NCBI GenBank assembly: GCA_001970955.1
Contig: MPUH01000502.1
Location: forward strand, 1-49,475
DNA from: Stentor coeruleus
Lineage: Eukaryota > Ciliophora > Heterotrichea > Heterotrichida > Stentoridae
Direction of reading: 5' to 3'
Length of the DNA: 49,475 nucleotides
In this document: piece by piece, positions 1 to 10,338 of the stretch
Layout: every line of letters begins with the position of its first letter
Position numbering within the stretch: the first letter of the stretch is position 1
Notes under the pieces: generated by a model
The model's database searches: none
Seen by the model: only the letters and a program-made list of their open reading frames with translations
Told to the model about the DNA's origin: nothing
Program-made: the position numbers and the translations under genes

Positions 1-2478
1 ATTTACAGTAAGTTGGAATTGAATGAATTTTTGAATGTTGTCGTAAATTCCTCTTCCCCAAACAGCTGCTTTAACAATACTTCCAAAGTTATCATCAACA
101 AGAATAATATCAGCAGCTTGTCTAGCATATTCAGTACCAGCAATACCCATAGCAAAACCAACATTAGCTTTACGCAGAGCAGGGGCATCATTTGTCCCAT
201 CACCTGTCACAGCAACAACATGGCCCATTTGTTTAAGCCCAGTAACCATAGTATATTTATCTTCTGGAGCTGATCTAGCAAGGACATCAATATTCTCAAT
301 GATTTCCTTAAACACTTCAAAGTTTTTAACAACATCTTCTCTTGCATCTTTTCCTTGTCTGGGGCATTCACATACTTTTTCTGTAGTGCATTCTGAACAC
401 ATGACTCCTCCGACTAAATCATTAAATTTAGGACCTTCCATAACACGGCTGAAATCTGAAGTGATATTAATTTCACGGGCTATAGCTTCAGCTGTCTTAG
501 CATTATCTCTGGTAACCATTCTAACTCTAATACCAGCACGATTACATTCAGCAATAGCTGTATCAACATCAGGGCGTGGAGGGTCATAAATCCCGAAGAT
601 GCCAATGACAATAAGATCTTCTGACTCTAAAACAGGATGTCCCTTCTGATCAACTTCATAGATAAATTTATTACATTCAAAATCTCTAAAAGCAATTGAT
701 AAAGTTCTAAGGCCAAATTTAGCCATGTCTTCTTGAATTCTAATAAAGTTCAATTGCTCTTCTTCACCAACACTATGAATATTCATCTCTAAATCAATAC
801 CATGTGAGCAATGTTTTATAATAAAGTCAGGTGCGCCAATAACATAAATTCTTTTTGTTCCATCTGGTCTTTCAACAATAATACTTGATTTCTTTCTTTC
901 TGAACTAAAAGAGTTGATTTTTAATATTGATTCTTCAAATTTTTTTCTTATATTCAAATAATCATCGTTTTTATTGGGAATTTTTCTTAACATTTTTATC
1001 ACAGCCAATTCAGTTTGACTACCTACATCTTCTTCAACAAAAACTCCATTATCAGCATGGTTTTCTATCACTTCAACTCTTGCTACAGTACAAAGACTCA
1101 CTCCTTCTTTGAGTAAATTGAAGAAATCATGTGATCTAGCAAAAAGCTTATGGAGTTTTTCTTCATCAAGAGCATTTATATCGTTTTTCCCAAAAATGCA
1201 CCCGAATCTTTTAAGAGCCATAATATTTTGAGTTAAAATTCCAGTTTTCTCTGAGCAAATCATATCCACACCACCCATAGTTTCACAAGCAGGAAGTTTC
1301 TTGACTAAATTGTTATCTTTTTGCATTTTTTTAACTGAGTATGCAAGACAGATAATCACAGCTAAAGGAAGTCCTTCAGGAATAGCTACAGCAATAACAG
1401 TAAAAGCTAAAAGGAAGTAGCCAATAAGCTCAGTAACACTGCTTTTTCCTTGCCAATCATAATCACCCATTCCATAACTAATGAAAAATCTTAAATAAAG
1501 CCCAACAAGAGCAAACAACCCTGCTCCAAGTCCAATCAATGAGATTTTATCAGCAACATTATCAAGTTTTTCTTCAAGTGGAGTATTCCCAACTTCTTGT
1601 TCCGCAAGTTCAGAAATTCTTCCTTCTTTCGAATTCGGACCTACAGCTATAGAAACAATCTTCGCAGTACCCTGGGCAACTGAAGTTCCAGATATAACAA
1701 TTGGGCTTGGAATATCATGTTTATTAGGAGTCATAACATTTTCTTTAGCAGCTTTTAGCATTTGTTTTCTTATCTTATTGCAATATTTTAAATCTCCTTT
1801 ATGCATCAAATCATTTTCTCCAGTTAAAGCAGCTTCATTTACAAGTAAAGAGTGAGATTGTAATACAATTCCATCACAAGGAATAATATTCCCAGTTGCA
1901 AGCATGACAATATCTCCTACTAAAACTTCTTCTGGATGTATGAAAAGTTTTAAATCATTCCTTATAATTATAATTCCAGTACGATTTTTGTATGTTTGCT
2001 GGAGTCCTTTGAATTTGTTTTGTTTAGAATAGTTCATTGTAGATGAGACCATAACAATGATAAAGACGAATAGTAAGATTGCAAAACCTTCAACCCATCC
2101 GTATTCTGGGTGCTCACCTGTTGCTCCGATGATTAGACTGGCAATTCCAAGAATTAGTAAGACGATGTTGATTTTGTCGCTTAGTGGCTCAAGACAAAGT
2201 TTGCAAAAAGAGTCAAGCTCAGGTTCAGGTTTTTTGTTGGAACCGTAAAACTCGATTCTTAATTTAAAGTTATCAGAAGAATTTAGACCTTCATCAAAGT
2301 TTGTTTTAAGGTTTTCTTGATAGGACTCAATACCTTCTTTTCTGAGTTGGTCAATATCTTCGAAAAACTCTCTTTTCAAATAAGTCTCAACTAAAGCTAT
2401 TAGAGACTCTACTGTACTCCCAAAGTTTCTTCGGGTTGTTGGAGAAACAAGCGTTCTGGAGGCATCATTCTTATCCAT
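1..2478 (-). CDS. P-type Ca2+ ATPase (PMCA-like), copy 1, catalytically defective, 3' end outside window
   Basis: The frame is open for 826 codons from the ATG at 2476-2478 (MDKNDAS) to the window edge. It is the tandem sister of the pump at 3328-6687, and aligned lengths differ only by the 48-base insertion in that copy. Known family features present: N-terminal membrane segments, the LTGEND actuator loop, PEGLPLAV in M4, DPPRP, and GDGTNDAPALRKANVGFAMG in the P domain. Odd: the phosphorylation motif DKTGT reads EKTGI (Glu at residue 410, bases 1249-1251) and MVTGDN reads MVTRDN (bases 508-510). The Asp normally forms the aspartyl-phosphate, so I infer no Ca2+ pumping. The ATG that opens copy 2 24 bases upstream is ATT here. 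It could be a pseudoenzyme or a young pseudogene; the open frame does not decide. Confidence 0.85.
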   Translation of the reverse strand, partial: MDKNDASRTLVSPTTRRNFGSTVESLIALVETYLKREFFEDIDQLRKEGIESYQENLKTNFDEGLNSSDNFKLRIEFYGSNKKPEPELDSFCKLCLEPLSDKINIVLLILGIASLIIGATGEHPEYGWVEGFAILLFVFIIVMVSSTMNYSKQNKFKGLQQTYKNRTGIIIIRNDLKLFIHPEEVLVGDIVMLATGNIIPCDGIVLQSHSLLVNEAALTGENDLMHKGDLKYCNKIRKQMLKAAKENVMTPNKHDIPSPIVISGTSVAQGTAKIVSIAVGPNSKEGRISELAEQEVGNTPLEEKLDNVADKISLIGLGAGLFALVGLYLRFFISYGMGDYDWQGKSSVTELIGYFLLAFTVIAVAIPEGLPLAVIICLAYSVKKMQKDNNLVKKLPACETMGGVDMICSEKTGILTQNIMALKRFGCIFGKNDINALDEEKLHKLFARSHDFFNLLKEGVSLCTVARVEVIENHADNGVFVEEDVGSQTELAVIKMLRKIPNKNDDYLNIRKKFEESILKINSFSSERKKSSIIVERPDGTKRIYVIGAPDFIIKHCSHGIDLEMNIHSVGEEEQLNFIRIQEDMAKFGLRTLSIAFRDFECNKFIYEVDQKGHPVLESEDLIVIGIFGIYDPPRPDVDTAIAECNRAGIRVRMVTRDNAKTAEAIAREINITSDFSRVMEGPKFNDLVGGVMCSECTTEKVCECPRQGKDAREDVVKNFEVFKEIIENIDVLARSAPEDKYTMVTGLKQMGHVVAVTGDGTNDAPALRKANVGFAMGIAGTEYARQAADIILVDDNFGSIVKAAVWGRGIYDNIQKFIQFQLTVN

Positions 2479-2625
2479 TATTTTTATATAAAGATTAGGA
2501 ATTGTATTATATATATAACCCTTACTGATATATTCCCAACATCAGTCGAATTGAATAATTTTGAAATTTTATTTTATCCGGTCATAATTTTCAGCTAATA
2601 CTTAGAATTATTTACGAGCCTATTC
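2479..2625 (-). promoter_or_regulatory. Duplicated 5' flank of ATPase copy 1
   Basis: These bases match the flank of copy 2 (6688-6805) closely, including about 50 near-identical bases around 2540-2595 (one mismatch at the CCGGTC/CCGATC site). Homology fades near 2620-2625 and 6800-6805, which marks one end of the duplicated unit. It probably holds the promoter and 5' leader. I cannot name individual sites. Confidence 0.5.
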
Positions 2626-2965
2626 CAAGTAGGGATTTGTTATACGATTGGGAAAAGACTGGCTTTATTAAATATTCGTCTTTAGAAAATCTTATCTCAA
2701 TAATGCTAGACCTTGCAATAGAGAAGCTTCCATTGCTTAAGAATTCAATAAAGAAAAATTTAGAATTAGTCAATTACATTGATGGCTTGCAAGCTTATAA
2801 GCAAAAAGCGTCAATAAAGTTATCAAGAGAAATTTAAAAGATCTAGGAAGTCTTGTAGCTAAAGAGTCATTTATTAGCTTCTTTACAAAAGGGTGCAATA
2901 AGGATATTCTTACACTATCAGGCCTTAGGATTAGAACAAAAGAAATTAGCTATAGTTTAGCTTGT
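2597..2965 (+). pseudogene. Decayed coding fragment between the two ATPase copies
   Basis: An open stretch reads through LLYDWEKTGFIKYSS at about 2635-2680 and ends at a TAA at 2835-2837. Shifting frame near 2820 keeps a coding-like reading (NLKDLGSLVAKES...) to a TAA near 2970. One frameshift therefore separates two halves of about 70 and 45 codons. There is no convincing GT-AG 15- or 16-mer at the break. I do not recognise the family. It lies at the duplication boundary and may be a remnant of the gene that originally sat upstream. Confidence 0.35.
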
Positions 2966-3327
2966 AATCATTAATGAATAACAGAGAGAGAAAATTCACT
3001 AATTTTCAAATCATGAATGCCAACTTCAAATTTAATAAAATTATTATATACTTGTTTTTATTTTTGTTATCCACTGTTCAATATACAATATATTAAAGTT
3101 TTATTTGTATATTGATAGCAGAAATATACCTAATAAAGCTCACTCTAATAAAAATTATATTTAACTTAAATTTATATCTAGAAATTTAACCAGCATAAAT
3201 GATTCTTATTTTTAAACAAATTAAATAAGCTTACAAATAATATATGATATATTCTATAAAGTATAAGCATATATTGTATAATTTGTGATTAATCATAAAA
3301 TAATTACTAATTGATATAATCTAATAC
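2966..3327. other. AT-rich spacer, nothing recognised
   Basis: This is low-GC sequence between the relic and the 3' end of ATPase copy 2. I see no ORF, repeat or RNA-like structure I could support. Confidence 0.5.
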
Positions 3328-6300
3328 TTATGATCGGCTTATTAGAACTTGTAGCTTGATGAAAACTTTCTCTTTGCACTTCCACCATGAATACTGCTTG
3401 TCAAATGAGTTGTAGACCTTAAGAGCTTTGATCTTCTTCTTGCCGAATCCTGGTATTAATAATAAAAAGAATCTAAATGGAATAGGAACTAATCCCCATG
3501 CAATACATGTAAACCATTGTTCAACTGTCATTCCATACTTACTAACGAAGAAGGCCCATGAACCTACTTCAACAATTAAAATTTGAACAGCTGCAGTTAT
3601 GAAAAACACACTAATAAACATGGCGCTCTTTGTAATTCCCTGAAGGAAATTAATTTCATCACGAATTCTTCTGGCATTAAATTCATTGAAAATTTGGAAC
3701 CAAACAAAAATATTGAAAATATAAGTGAAATGTCTACTTGGGCCAAGGTCGTAGAGGAATTCTTTGTAATCGTCTCCTGAATCAATTTTATAAAGTCTTC
3801 CTGAACAGACGAAATCATGATTATCTGGATTTCTACATATTTTATCATTGTCTTCGAATTCTCTAAATATATTTTCTCCATCATACATAAAAGCAAAAAT
3901 CAAAGCTATCATGCAAATAGCTTGACCAAAAATATGCTTGAACATCAAAGGAGTTGCAATAAATTCATTAGGATCATTAGGCTTTCTATCTAAAACTTCT
4001 TCTGTTGGTTCTTCAGTAGCCAAAGCTAACGAGGCCATAGAATCCATAATCATATTAACCCAAAGCATTTGCACAGCAGTTAAAGCAGACTGCTGTATTG
4101 TAATAGCTCCTACAATAGCGCATATAACTGCAACAACATTTACAGTAAGTTGGAATTGAATGAATTTTTGAATGTTGTCGTAAATTCCTCTTCCCCAAAC
4201 TGCTGCTTTAACAATACTTCCAAAGTTATCATCAACAAGAATAATATCTGCTGCTTTAACAATACTTCCAAAGTTATCATCAACAAGAATAATATCAGCA
4301 GCTTGTCTAGCATATTCAGTACCAGCAATACCCATAGCAAAGCCAACATTAGCTTTACGCAGAGCAGGGGCATCATTTGTCCCATCACCTGTCACAGCAA
4401 CAACATGGCCCATTTGTTTAAGCCCAGTAACCATAGTATATTTATCTTCTGGAGCTGATCTAGCAAGGACATCAATACTCTCAATGATTTCCTTAAACAC
4501 TTCAAAGTTTTTAACAACATCTTCTCTTGCATCTTTTCCTTGTCTTGGGCATTCACATACTTTTTCTGTAGTGCATTCTGAACACATGACTCCTCCGACT
4601 AGATCATTAAATTTAGGACCTTCCATAACACGGCTGAAATCTGAAGTGATATTAATTTCATGGGCTATAGCTTCAGCTGTCTTAGCATTATCTCCAGTAA
4701 CCATTCTAACTCTAATACCAGCACGATTACATTTAGCAATAGCTATATCAACACCAGGGCGTGGAGGGTCATAAATGCCAAAGACGCCAATGACGACAAG
4801 ATCTTTTGACTCTAAAACAGGATGTCCCTTCTGATTAACTTCATCAATAGGTTCATCACTTTCAAGATCTCTAAAAGCAATTGATAAAGTTCTAAGGCCA
4901 AATTTAGCCATGTCTTCTTGAATTCCAATAAAATTCAATTGTTCTTCTTCACCAACACTATGAATATTCATCTCTAAATCAATACCATGTGAGCAATGTT
5001 TTATAATAAAGTCAGGTGCGCCAATAACATAAACTCTTTTTGTTCCATCTGGTCTTTCAACAATAATACTTGATTTCTTTCTTTCTGAACTAAAAGGGTT
5101 GATTTTTAATATTGATTCTTCAAAATTTTTTCTTATATTCAAATAATCATCGTTTTTATCGGGAATTTTTCTTAACATTTTTATCACAGCCAATTCAGTT
5201 TGACTTCCTACATCTTTTTCAACAATAGCTCCATTATCAGCAGGGTTTTCTTTCGCTTCAACTCTTGCTTCAGTACAAAGACTCACTCCTTCTTTGAGTA
5301 AATTGAAGAAATCATGTGATCTAGCAAAAAGCTTATGGAGTTTTTCTTCATCAAGAGCTTTTATATCGTTTCTCCCAAAAAAGCACCCGAATCTTTTAAG
5401 GACCATCATGTTTTGAGTTAAAGTTCCAGTTTTGTCTGAGCAAATCATATCAACACCACCCATGGTTTCACAAGCAGGAAGTTTCTTGACTAAATTGTTA
5501 TCTTTTTGCATTTTTTTAACTGAGTATGCAAGACAGATGGTCACAGCTAAAGGAAGTCCTTCAGGAATAGCTACAGCAATAACAGTAAAAGCTAAAAGGA
5601 AGTAGCCTATAAGCTCAGTAATACTGCTTTTTCCTTCCCATTCATATTCTTCCATCCCTAAACGAATGAAAAATCTTAAATAAAGCCCAACAAGAGCAAA
5701 TAACCCTGCTCCAAGTCCAATCAATGAGATTTTATCAGCAACATCATCAAGTTTTTCTTCAAGTGGAGTATTCCCAACTTCTTGTTCCGCAAGTTCAGAA
5801 ATTCTTCCTTCTTTCGAATTCGGACCTACAGCTATAGAAACAATCTTCGCAGTACCCTGGGCAACTGAAGTTCCAGATATAACAATTGGGCTTGGAATAT
5901 CATGTTTATTAGGAGTCATATCATTTTCTTTAGCAACTTTTAGCATTTGTCTTCTTATCTTATTGCAATGTTTTAAATCTTCTTTATGCATCAAATCATT
6001 TTCTCCAGTTAAAGCAGCTTCATTTACAAGTAAAGAGTGAGATTGTAATACAATTCCATCACAAGGAATAATATCCCCAGTTGCAAGCATGACAATATCT
6101 CCTACTAAAACTTCTTCTGGATGTAAGAAATTTTTTTCACCATCTCTTAAAATGCTAATTCCAGCACGATTTTTGTGTATTTGCTGGAGTTCTCTGAATT
6201 TGTTTTGTTTAGAATAGTTCATTGTAGATGAGACCATAACAATTATAAAGACGACTAGTAAGATTGCAAAACCTTCAACCCATCCGTATTCTGGGTGCTC

Positions 6301-6687
6301 ACCTGCTGCTCCGATGATTAGACTGGCTACTCCAAGAATTAGTAAGACTATGTTGATTTTGTCGCTTAGTGGCTCAAGACAAAGTTTACAGAAAGAATCA
6401 AGCTCAGGTTCAGGTTTTTTGTTGGAACCGTAAAACTCGATTCTTGATTCAAATTCATCAGAAGAACTTAGACCTTTATCGAAGTTTGTTTTAAGGTTTT
6501 CTTGATAGCACTCAATACCTTCTTTTCTGAGTTTGTCAATATCTTCGGAAAAGTCTCTCTTTAAATAAGTCTCGACTAAATCTATCAGAGACTCTACTGT
6601 ATTCCCAAAGTTTCTTCGGGTTGTTGCGGAAACAAGCGTTCTGGAGGCATCATTCTTATCCATTATTTTTATATAAAAATTAGCCAT
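3328..6687 (-). CDS. P-type Ca2+-transporting ATPase (PMCA-like), copy 2
   Basis: The product is 1119 aa, the usual length for plasma-membrane Ca2+ pumps (type IIB). Motifs in order: LTGEND actuator loop, PEGLPLAVTICLAYSVKKMQ in M4, CSDKTGTLTQN with the phosphorylated Asp at residue 418 (bases 5434-5436), DPPRP, MVTGDN, GDGTNDAPALRKANVGFAMG, then M5-M10 with VNMIMDSMASLALATEEP, and a short basic tail. It would export Ca2+ from the cytosol or load a store using ATP. Odd: a 48-base tandem duplication repeats 16 residues (ADIILVDDNFGSIVKA) where the P domain joins M5, which could disturb coupling. Start: the first ATG (6685-6687) is absent in copy 1, while the ATG at 6661-6663 (MDKNDAS) is shared and may be the real start. 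Neighbours: the same-strand sister copy lies about 850 bases downstream. Confidence 0.93.
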   Translation of the reverse strand: MANFYIKIMDKNDASRTLVSATTRRNFGNTVESLIDLVETYLKRDFSEDIDKLRKEGIECYQENLKTNFDKGLSSSDEFESRIEFYGSNKKPEPELDSFCKLCLEPLSDKINIVLLILGVASLIIGAAGEHPEYGWVEGFAILLVVFIIVMVSSTMNYSKQNKFRELQQIHKNRAGISILRDGEKNFLHPEEVLVGDIVMLATGDIIPCDGIVLQSHSLLVNEAALTGENDLMHKEDLKHCNKIRRQMLKVAKENDMTPNKHDIPSPIVISGTSVAQGTAKIVSIAVGPNSKEGRISELAEQEVGNTPLEEKLDDVADKISLIGLGAGLFALVGLYLRFFIRLGMEEYEWEGKSSITELIGYFLLAFTVIAVAIPEGLPLAVTICLAYSVKKMQKDNNLVKKLPACETMGGVDMICSDKTGTLTQNMMVLKRFGCFFGRNDIKALDEEKLHKLFARSHDFFNLLKEGVSLCTEARVEAKENPADNGAIVEKDVGSQTELAVIKMLRKIPDKNDDYLNIRKNFEESILKINPFSSERKKSSIIVERPDGTKRVYVIGAPDFIIKHCSHGIDLEMNIHSVGEEEQLNFIGIQEDMAKFGLRTLSIAFRDLESDEPIDEVNQKGHPVLESKDLVVIGVFGIYDPPRPGVDIAIAKCNRAGIRVRMVTGDNAKTAEAIAHEINITSDFSRVMEGPKFNDLVGGVMCSECTTEKVCECPRQGKDAREDVVKNFEVFKEIIESIDVLARSAPEDKYTMVTGLKQMGHVVAVTGDGTNDAPALRKANVGFAMGIAGTEYARQAADIILVDDNFGSIVKAADIILVDDNFGSIVKAAVWGRGIYDNIQKFIQFQLTVNVVAVICAIVGAITIQQSALTAVQMLWVNMIMDSMASLALATEEPTEEVLDRKPNDPNEFIATPLMFKHIFGQAICMIALIFAFMYDGENIFREFEDNDKICRNPDNHDFVCSGRLYKIDSGDDYKEFLYDLGPSRHFTYIFNIFVWFQIFNEFNARRIRDEINFLQGITKSAMFISVFFITAAVQILIVEVGSWAFFVSKYGMTVEQWFTCIAWGLVPIPFRFFLLLIPGFGKKKIKALKVYNSFDKQYSWWKCKEKVFIKLQVLISRS
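4201..4296. repeat. 48-bp perfect tandem duplication inside ATPase copy 2
   Basis: Unit 1 is 4201-4248 and unit 2 is 4249-4296; the two are identical. Copy 1 has the unit once (near 66-112). The insertion is in frame and adds 16 residues at the P-domain/M5 junction. Identity of the units points to a recent event, or to an assembly error. Confidence 0.95.
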
Positions 6688-8642
6688 TGCATTATATGCA
6701 ACCCTTACTAATATATACCCAACATCAGTCGAATTGAATAATTTTGAAATTTTATTTTATCCGATCATAATTTTCAGCTAACACTTAGAAATATTAACGA
6801 GCTTAATCAAAGGAGACTTTTCTTTATTTTTTGCTGTAAAGGTGCACTTCTATTGAAATCCAAAATTTGTGTGATCCACCAGCAATTTTTATTTGAAAGA
6901 GGGCTTTTATTTCTGTGAGCACTTTAGAAATTGAGTATGAAGGCTTTAAAAATAAGCTTATCCATCAATAAACCCCTATGCCTGTACCTTTTTTGAAATG
7001 CTTATCTAGCCTGTGAAAATGGTGAGTAAATATTTGGCACTTCTCGGAGTATTAGCCTAAAAATCATGCACAGTTGGGTAAAAGAAAGCATCAAAAATTA
7101 GGAAAATAAGATTCCAATGCAAAATACAAAAAGACATAAAAATTCATTATTTAGGCTAAAAATAATATCATATGATCAAATGGAAAATTTTAACAATTTT
7201 ATTTTCAGAATCGAATTTTTATATATAATTCACTAATATTCAACGAATATGATGTGCATTCAATAATATTTTTTATCAAATACCTTAATTTAAGTATTTA
7301 TGAAGATAAGGCTTTGCAAGTTATGCAAATTTTATGATTTTCTTAATGATTTAGACTTAAAGTGGATATTTATTTAGTTTTACAATGGTTGTTCGGGTGT
7401 AATATGTTTGAATAATCTTGTTAATCTGGTGAAATATTAAGTTTATCCATTTCTTTTAGACTTGGGATGGATAATATATGCCTAGGTAGATTCAGGTTGC
7501 TAATTATCATCATCTAATATAAAATCAGCTTTGCTAGTGAGTTTAAATATTTTTTAGCTTTCAAGGATGAAAATAACTAGTTTTATATTGAAATTGACTG
7601 AATTTATTTTACTTAAAAATTTGATAAGAGTTTTTAAGCTGAAATTCCTATAATTGCAAGAACTGTAATAAAGAAAGTGTAATTTTATGCTCAAAGACAA
7701 GGAATTTATGCTTTGATTTTTCAAAAAAATGCCATTTTGGGAATATCGTGAAATTTTTGTGATAAAATTACGTTAAAGATAATCTCTAATTAGAGAAGGT
7801 TGGATATTATATGTTATTTTTGATAAAAATTGATATTTAGATAATCTTGGGAGTTTAGACTTTATCGTTATTTTTAATATTTGATTTAAGAATTAATATA
7901 ATTATCCATTTTATATAGTAAGTGAACATAAATTACATGGGAAATATAGGCTTATTTGACATAAATATCATTTTTTTTATCAAGTAAAAAGTGAGATTTA
8001 TATTTGCATTCTTCCCATTTACGATATCTAAATTTATTTTTAATATAGATTGATTTTTTTAATTTCCACTATTTGGAGTAAGCAAAATGCACTATTTATT
8101 TCACAAAAATATTATAAAATACAGCTGTGATTGTGGATTTATTGAAGATTTGATTTATATTTAAAAGCTAAAAGTCTGATAATTGTAAAGAAATCATTAC
8201 TTTTATTTAAGTATTTTCACTGAATTTTTATATCTTTTAATAACTTCGGAAATTATAGATAAACATAAAATCAAATCTAAAACATACACTATTTTTCATT
8301 AAGCATATTAGTTAAACCATCATATACTACTTTATAGTATTGCTAAATATTTACCTAAATTATACCTTTATATCACTATTTCTTTCTTTCTAAAGTCATC
8401 ATATTATTAAGATTCATATAAAAATCTTCAATTCCCTATGATCAATATTAGATTCTCATAATATAAAATTAGATTCTCATAATATCAAATTAGATTCTCA
8501 TAAGTTTTTATCTTCTCAAAATTTACAACAAATTTTGAATCCTCTATATATAAAATTCAATCATAAATTCTAGTCAACAAATCCTTTACTCAAAATTGCT
8601 ACTTATAATATCATTATATTCTTATACTATAAGATTCAAACT
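6688..8642. other. Spacer of about 2 kb: shared ATPase flank, then AT-rich DNA
   Basis: 6688-6805 matches the 5' flank of ATPase copy 1 and probably contains the promoter of copy 2. 6806-7120 has somewhat higher GC, but its frames are broken by stops at about the chance rate, so I do not call a gene. From 7120 to 8400 I see only AT-rich sequence. A short 21-base tandem repeat sits at 8447-8509, upstream of the next gene. Confidence 0.6.
8447..8509. repeat. 21-bp tandem repeat, three units
   Basis: Three consecutive 21-base units each start with ATTAGATTCTCATAA (8447-8467, 8468-8488, 8489-8509). They differ only in the last few bases. The repeat lies 134 bases upstream of the ATG at 8643, so it could be a promoter element or a neutral microduplication. 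Confidence 0.85.
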
Positions 8643-10103
8643 ATGGCTGAATTACTAGACTTCAATAAAAAAACCTTAATCCCTCCTTACGAAGATCTAA
8701 CTTTTGAAGTTTTAAGAGTATCTGCTAATTAGAACCTCCTTGTCAAAATTGTCAACACTCTATATCACCACACTAACATTCAAAACCAGATTCTCTCAAC
8801 TTTTAATGAAGAATTCAAAATACGTCCAACTTATAGTGAAATTGTTGATTTCGTTTGCAAAAGATCAGAACCTGAAGACTCAGATAAAACCTTTGTGGCT
8901 TTAAATGTTATGCATGAAATCAGTAACGAGCTTGAAAGAAAAGTAGAGCTAACAACAAACTTGACAAATGATAATATGGAAGACAATAAACTACAGCTTA
9001 AAGCATTTCGTGAATTTACTATGGAAAGTTTTCGAAGAGTCTATACTGAAATGAATAAACATAGTGAAGAAAGGAAAAATGTTATAAAATTTGTTAGAAA
9101 TGTGAAGATAATCCAAGGGAAAAAAAATAGGCTCTGTAGTATTTTTACTAAATGGAAAAATATTGTGCACAACAAAAAAAAGTCTCGGGAACTGTTTAAG
9201 AAAATATTTAAGAAAAAAGATATCCAAAGGGTGAAAAGAGGATGGAACAGGCTTAGAGGGGCTTATTTGCTTATGAGGATGAAAAAATTTGAAGGGAATT
9301 CAGTTAAAGCTTTGCTTAGGGCTGATGATTGCCAAAATAAACTATTATCAGTGTTACCTGAAATCTTAGCTATGAAGCAAAACAAAGCGAATACTGAAGA
9401 TTTGTTGAAGTTGGCAGGGGCAGTACAAAGGACAAACTATGAGAGTGTTTTTAAAGATTTAGCTGGTATGATTAAAGAAGATACTAATAAACTCAATGAG
9501 GAGGTTCAGATGATTCAAGAGAATTTCATAAGCCAGCTAAAGGATTTCGAAAAGCAACTAAAGGCTATTGAGATATCTATGAAAAACCATGAAGGTTTTA
9601 AAGAAATGAGTACTATAAAAGTTCAGCTTGGATCACTATCTAACAATTATTTACTTCTAAATGAAAAAATCGCAAGGATTGACTATTGCAATAAAAAAGA
9701 AGACAATGAGTTCAAACTTGAAGTTTTAACTAAACAAATACAACAACTTGAAAACAGAATGCTCAACATATCTTCAAGTCAAGATAATCTACAAGATCAA
9801 GCTGTATATTTACGATCAATGCTTCAATCAAACAGACCAACAAGTAAAACTACGTTTAAAATGTCAAGTACTGCAGCAACAAGAATCATGGATCAAACAG
9901 CAAATACTTCACAAGTTATGGAAAATGATTTAAATGTTAGTGGTTTTTACTTAAAACCTAGTAAAAGAGTGGCAAGTGCAAATCCTGGAAAGCAAAGAAT
10001 TTTTAGTAATGGACGCAAGCACCATATTCCAACTTCCTTTTCTAGTTCACTAAGCTGTAATGATTCTCCGCAAATATGGTTTAACAAAGGAATGCAAAAC
10101 TAA
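8643..10103 (+). CDS. Coiled-coil protein of unknown function with one 15-nt intron
   Basis: The start is ATG 8643. The in-frame TAG at 8730-8732 ends a 15-base GT-AG intron (8718-8732), and removal keeps the frame, giving about 481 aa. The N-terminal 90 residues look globular (NLLVKIVNTLYHH). Residues about 160-220 are very basic with spaced tryptophans (FTKWKNIV, RGWNRLR), loosely like Sfi1 or IQ-type centrin/calmodulin-binding helices. Residues about 260-400 are heptad-like coiled coil (TKQIQQLENRML), and the tail is Ser/Thr-rich. I infer a structural or basal-body/cortex role, but no known family is recognised. Next gene downstream on the same strand after 235 bases. Confidence 0.85.
8718..8732 (+). 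other. 15-nt intron GTATCTGCTAATTAG
   Basis: It starts GT and ends TAG, is exactly 15 bases, phase 0. It carries the only stop between ATG 8643 and the long downstream frame. Confidence 0.85.
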
Positions 10104-10338
10104 TAATTTGCAAGTTAAAAAGCTTTTAAGTAAATATTATAAAGAATTATATAACATAAATTATTTAAATTTTATGATAAACGTATATAGTTTATTCATA
10201 TAAAATAAAGTTTTTATCTTAAACATTATGCGTTTTTACTATTTTTAAAGTTTGAAATATAATAAAAAACTTACTTTATAGTAAGAATCTGCTAAAGAAG
10301 CGTTTTTTATATAAATTTTTGATTTATAGTACTAATAA

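Noticed and set aside
3-203. Short open frames antisense to or out of frame with the ATPases
   Set aside because: They follow from codon bias of the ATPase on the other strand; both pump copies show the same shadows.
6806-7200. Possible gene relic upstream of ATPase copy 2
   Set aside because: One frame has five stops in about 130 codons, close enough to chance in AT-rich DNA, and no family motif was visible.
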